From PWPS01 sp964573145 (GTDB taxonomy: Bacteria > Patescibacteriota > Minisyncoccia > Minisyncoccales > PWPS01), in assembly GCA_964573145.1 (NCBI GenBank), contig CAZNIM010000030.1:1-8132 (forward strand): a DNA stretch of 8,132 nt, given 5' to 3'. How positions within the stretch are numbered: the stretch's first letter is position 1; the number at the start of each line of letters is the position of its first letter. The position numbers and the translations under genes are program-made. Positions 4,989-8,132 of this stretch are shown here, in pieces. Below the pieces are notes generated by a model, which searched no databases, had not been told where the DNA came from, and was given only the letters and a program-made list of their open reading frames with translations.

Positions 4989-6524
4989 TTAAAAAGAAAA
5001 GTCATCGGAGTTTTTGGCTCGATATTGTAGAGCTTCACCGATATGTTCCGACTTTATCGCCTTTTCTTTTTCCAAGTCGGCTATCGTTTGAGCCACTTTA
5101 ATCATCTTGAAGTAGCTTCTGGCCGATAAATTGAATTTGGAAGAAGCTTTCGACAGCATCTCTTCCGTCTCTTCCGGAATCTTGCAATACTTTTTGACGT
5201 GTCTGTTTTTCATTTCCGCATTGGTTCTGATACTTTCACTTTTAAATCTCTCTTCTTGAATCTTTCTGGCTCCAATCACTCTTTTTCTTATCTCTTTTGA
5301 TTTTTCATTGTCGTCGGCCCTTCTTTCTCTCTTCAGCTTCTCAACATCGACGGAAGGAACTTCCACGTGCAAATCGATTCTGTCCAGTATCGGACCGGAG
5401 ATCTTTTTTTGATATCTTTTAACTTGCCTGGGGGTGCAATCACACTCCTTTTCCGGATGAAAAAGATAACCGCAAGGACAAGGGTTGCTCGAAGAAATAA
5501 GCATGAATCCAGACGGATAGCTAACTCTCTCTTTACTTCTTGAGATGGTCAACTTTCCGTCTTCGAGCGGTTGGCGCATCGCTTCCAACGCCGATCGGGG
5601 AAATTCATTGAACTCATCCAAAAATAACACCCCGCGATGAGCCAACGTAACCTCGCCCGGCTTCGGCCTGCTCCCTCCTCCAATCAGTCCCACTTTGGAT
5701 ATTCCGTGATGAGGTGCCCTGAACGGTCTTTTTCTTATTAATCCGCTTCCCGGAGAAGTATTTCCCGATATGGAATATATCTTGGTCACTTCCAAAGATT
5801 CTTCATCGCTCAGTGGAGGAAGTATTCCCGGAACGGCCCTGGCAATCATCGTTTTTCCCGACCCGGGGGAGCCGATCATAAAAAGATTATGTCCTCCGGC
5901 GGCCGCTATTTCCGCCGCTCTTTTAACCTGTTCTTGGCCTAAAATTTCACTCATATCGAATTCCGGCTCAATCTCTTTTTGGGATTTAATTTCGTACTCG
6001 GTCGGTTCGACCGTTGCTTTTTTCAAGAGATGGCTTATCAGCTGATCCAAATCTTTTATCGGGTAAACGTCGATCTCTTTTATAACCGCCGCCTCGTTGG
6101 CCGACTCTTCCGGTAAAAATATATTCTTATATCCTTCACTTTTTGCATAAAGCGCCAAAGGTAAAGCTCCTTTGGTGTGACGCAAGGACCCGTCCAGAGA
6201 AAGCTCTCCGAAAAAAAGACTCTTTTCGGGTATCTCGAATCGAAGAGACGAAGCTAAAATTCCGACGGCAATCGGCAAATCGTAAAAAGATCCTTCTTTG
6301 GGAACGTCGGCCGGAGCTAAATTTACGGTTATCTTCCTGGAGGGAAGCTCAACGTTGGAGTTCATTATTGCGTTTTTCACCCTTTCTTCACTTTCATCGA
6401 CCGCTTTACTGGGGAGCCCGACGATATCGAAGCCGGGAAGCCCTTTTTTGGAAGTGTTTATCTCTACGTCGATTCCGATCGACTTCAGTCCGGAATAAGC
6501 GGCTGAGTTCACTTTTTTAAACAT
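4989..6524 (-). CDS. comM: YifB/ComM family Mg-chelatase-like AAA+ ATPase
   Basis: 511 residues, full family length. ComM proteins are hexameric AAA+ helicases that extend heteroduplex by branch migration when transformed DNA recombines. N-terminal ribosomal-S5/Lon-protease-like domain (about 20-165, with VNLAPADVPKEGSFYDLP), AAA+ core with Walker A GSPGSGKT (218-225), Walker B VLFLDE (299-304), sensor region SSSNPCPCGY (344-353), arginine-finger region GPILDRIDLHVEVP (377-390), and C-terminal helical lid with ARSYFKMIKVAQTIADLE (468-485). Cysteines C349, C351, C361 and C363 form a likely zinc site typical of the family. The ATG lies one codon after the dprA stop in the same frame, with no Shine-Dalgarno, so reinitiation by terminating ribosomes is likely. 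All catalytic motifs look intact. Confidence 0.95.
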   Translation of the reverse strand: MFKKVNSAAYSGLKSIGIDVEINTSKKGLPGFDIVGLPSKAVDESEERVKNAIMNSNVELPSRKITVNLAPADVPKEGSFYDLPIAVGILASSLRFEIPEKSLFFGELSLDGSLRHTKGALPLALYAKSEGYKNIFLPEESANEAAVIKEIDVYPIKDLDQLISHLLKKATVEPTEYEIKSQKEIEPEFDMSEILGQEQVKRAAEIAAAGGHNLFMIGSPGSGKTMIARAVPGILPPLSDEESLEVTKIYSISGNTSPGSGLIRKRPFRAPHHGISKVGLIGGGSRPKPGEVTLAHRGVLFLDEFNEFPRSALEAMRQPLEDGKLTISRSKERVSYPSGFMLISSSNPCPCGYLFHPEKECDCTPRQVKRYQKKISGPILDRIDLHVEVPSVDVEKLKRERRADDNEKSKEIRKRVIGARKIQEERFKSESIRTNAEMKNRHVKKYCKIPEETEEMLSKASSKFNLSARSYFKMIKVAQTIADLEKEKAIKSEHIGEALQYRAKNSDDFSF

Positions 6525-6527
6525 AAA

Positions 6528-7397
6528 TTAAAATTTATTGTAATATTTATTAGCCTCTTTTTCGACCAACCCCTTAAGTTGCATCGTGGATAAAATTGTT
6601 CCGGTTTTATTTATCGGTAGTCCGATTACTTTCGATATCTTGTCCGCCTCCAATGGTTCGTCGTTAAGAGCTTCCACTATCTCTCTTTCTTTTTCGTTTA
6701 AATTCATTCCGACCGGTTTTTTACCTTGGTAATCGATCTCTCCCTGCTTGGGGCCGTAAAAATCGATTATGTCTTCGGCACAAGTTACTATCTCCGCTCC
6801 CTCTTTTATCAGCTTGGCGGTCCCCAAAGAAACCTTGCTGGTCAGCGGACCGGGAACCGAAAAAATCTTCCTGTTGAACTTTTCCGCATAATCAGCGGTA
6901 ATTAAAGAGCCACTCTCTTTTGCCGCTTGAACCACCAGTGTCGCTTGCGACAAGCCGGCGACTATCCTGTTTCTTTGCGGATAAGCCCACTTCTGTGGAG
7001 CTTTCTTTTTCGGGTATTCGGATATTATCAACCCTTCTTTTTCAATTATCTTTTTATATAACTTTTTTTGATATCGAGGATGAATTCTGTCTATTCCACA
7101 AGGCATGACGGCAATCGTTCTTCCTCCGACCGAAACCACCGCCCGGTGAGCCGTGGCGTCGATTCCGTACATGAATCCGGAGACTACCGTTATTCCCCGA
7201 GAAGATATCCGACGAACCAGCTTAGTGCAGATTCTTTTTCCGTATTCGGTCATCCTTCTCGAACCGACCACCGCCAAGCAATTGTTAAATATTTGATCAT
7301 CAAAAGAGCCCTTAAAATATAATTTTTCCGGAGGATCGTCGATGCTTTTAAGTCTTTCCGGATACCGGCCGTCACTTTTTTTTATAAAATCTGTCAT
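6528..7397 (-). CDS. dprA: DNA-processing protein DprA, short form
   Basis: Loads RecA onto incoming single-stranded DNA during transformation. 289 residues against the usual 360 or so: the N-terminal SAM domain is missing and the protein opens at the YPERLKSIDDPPEKLYFKG linker (12-30). The Rossmann core is complete: GSRRMTEYG (45-53), SGFMYGIDATAH (73-84), GGRTIAVMPCGIDRIHP (91-107), RNRIVAGLS (142-150), ESGSLITADYA (161-171) and FSVPG (179-183). A C-terminal winged helix follows (about 232-289). A longer N-terminus is impossible because the comF stop codon is in the same frame two codons upstream. No Shine-Dalgarno precedes the ATG. Loss of the SAM domain is seen in other DprA proteins, so function is likely kept. 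Confidence 0.95.
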   Translation of the reverse strand: MTDFIKKSDGRYPERLKSIDDPPEKLYFKGSFDDQIFNNCLAVVGSRRMTEYGKRICTKLVRRISSRGITVVSGFMYGIDATAHRAVVSVGGRTIAVMPCGIDRIHPRYQKKLYKKIIEKEGLIISEYPKKKAPQKWAYPQRNRIVAGLSQATLVVQAAKESGSLITADYAEKFNRKIFSVPGPLTSKVSLGTAKLIKEGAEIVTCAEDIIDFYGPKQGEIDYQGKKPVGMNLNEKEREIVEALNDEPLEADKISKVIGLPINKTGTILSTMQLKGLVEKEANKYYNKF

Positions 7398-7400
7398 TGG

Positions 7401-8132
7401 TTAAATTGTTCTGGCTAAAGTAAAGCCCCAAACCTCTTCTACCCCGGATCTTTTTATCACTTTTCCACACTCTCTCATAGTTGCTCCGGTGGTAAAAATA
7501 TCGTCGACCAAAACTATTTTTGAATATCTTTTTGCGTCTTTAGCCTCAAAAGACCCCTTTACGTTTTTTAATCTTTCACTTTTTTTCAGTTCGGATTGCT
7601 TCTCGGTCTTTTTTGTTTTTTCCAAAGTGCGGACTACCTCTTTGCCGGCTACCTCCGCCAATCCTTCGGCTATCTTCATCGCCTGATTTACATCTTCTTC
7701 AAATTTTAAAATCGACTTGTCGGGATACTCGGGAACGTAACTTATCCGAGTCTCATCGGAAAATAAAAAATTGAGAAAGTCGATAAATCTATCATCCTCA
7801 CCGATAAATTCAAAGAAAGCTCTTCTGATCAGCTTTCTGCCGACAAAAAAATGATTGTTGCTTTTAATATCGATTATCGCTTTCTTTATCACCCCTTCGT
7901 AATCCCAAAGACTCGTCAGTCCGTCGATATCATACCGGCTACCACAACCTTTGTGCCTTTTTCCGGTGTAAGAAGAGTCGCCACACACCGGACAAACCAA
8001 ACTGTTTTCGGATAGAAAAATACTGCAATCCCCACAAATATAAAAACCTTCCCTTTTACAACCGAAACAGAATTTGGGGAAAAGAATATCCAAAAGATTT
8101 TCTTTAACCGACTCCCATCTTATATCTTTTAA
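7401..8132 (-). CDS. comF: ComF family phosphoribosyltransferase-like competence protein (5' end probably outside)
   Basis: Needed for DNA uptake in transformable bacteria, probably at the inner face of the membrane with the ComFA/PriA-type helicase. Numbered from TTG 8093: a double zinc ribbon with C9/C12, C20/C23, C34/C37 and C50; a Y119-V-P strand leading to N136-Q137-A138, the altered RGFNQ site; and the PRPP loop VLVDDIFTTGATM (194-206) with Asp197-Asp198. The frame stays open from TTG 8093 to the window edge with no ATG or GTG. TTG has no Shine-Dalgarno, and the residues before it (VKENLLDILFP) fit the usual ComF N-terminus. The true start is therefore probably beyond 8132. First visible gene of the operon; its promoter is not in the window. 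dprA follows after stop plus one codon. Confidence 0.92.
   Translation of the reverse strand, partial: LKDIRWESVKENLLDILFPKFCFGCKREGFYICGDCSIFLSENSLVCPVCGDSSYTGKRHKGCGSRYDIDGLTSLWDYEGVIKKAIIDIKSNNHFFVGRKLIRRAFFEFIGEDDRFIDFLNFLFSDETRISYVPEYPDKSILKFEEDVNQAMKIAEGLAEVAGKEVVRTLEKTKKTEKQSELKKSERLKNVKGSFEAKDAKRYSKIVLVDDIFTTGATMRECGKVIKRSGVEEVWGFTLARTI

Noticed and set aside
6143..6520. Open frame of 125 codons on the plus strand across the comM gene
   Set aside because: It is antisense to a well-conserved ATPase gene, has no family motifs and an arginine/serine-rich composition typical of a shadow frame. The same applies to plus-strand frames at 780-1007, 2683-2919, 3336-3542, 3570-3779, 5770-6045, 7068-7322 and 7489-7686.
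8091..8093. TTG as the true start of comF
   Set aside because: It has no Shine-Dalgarno, and the frame stays open upstream to the edge with residues that fit the family N-terminus, so the start is probably outside the window.
1..8132. CRISPR array, insertion sequence, prophage or recoded TGA
   Set aside because: No spaced direct repeats, no transposase or integrase and no terminal inverted repeats are seen. Frames are complete with normal stops, so alternative code use is not supported.

Overview
The window looks like a moderately AT-rich bacterial chromosome segment, probably from a Patescibacteria (Candidate Phyla Radiation) lineage or another small monoderm-like genome. The hints are a DprA without its usual N-terminal SAM domain, a ComF of the 'LFPKFCFGC' type, tight gene packing, and Shine-Dalgarno and sigma70-type promoter signals close to consensus. 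This placement is an inference from protein style, not from a marker gene. Standard code fits: one gene ends in TGA and the other complete genes end in TAA.

Layout. The left edge (1-104, minus) holds the N-terminus of an unidentified exported protein. Ahead of it lie a textbook promoter and a leader of about 140 nt that can fold. Divergent from it is a 47-residue four-cysteine zinc-ribbon protein (365-508, plus) with its own promoter and terminator. Everything else is on the minus strand. Transcription there runs from right to left: a DNA-uptake/recombination operon comF-dprA-comM-yraN (8132 to 4607); a monocistronic-looking 3D-domain cell-wall protein (4546 to 3962) with its own promoter and terminator; and a three-gene operon (3818 to 591) with its own promoter and terminator. 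That operon encodes a membrane-anchored or secreted CBM4/9-like beta-sandwich protein, a processive family-2 glycosyltransferase, and a secreted GH113-like clan GH-A glycoside hydrolase.

How the genes work together. ComF, DprA and ComM belong to the set that takes up, protects and recombines incoming single-stranded DNA; YraN is a nuclease-like protein often found near such genes. comF, dprA and comM are all in the same reading frame. Each pair is separated by just a stop codon plus one sense codon, with no Shine-Dalgarno, which suggests termination-reinitiation. The GT2/GH/CBM trio reads as a compact synthase-dependent exopolysaccharide module: the synthase polymerises and exports a beta-linked glycan, the hydrolase trims it, and the CBM protein may bind or guide it. 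This trio is the most interesting part of the window; its product cannot be read from sequence. No tRNA, rRNA, CRISPR array or mobile element is visible.
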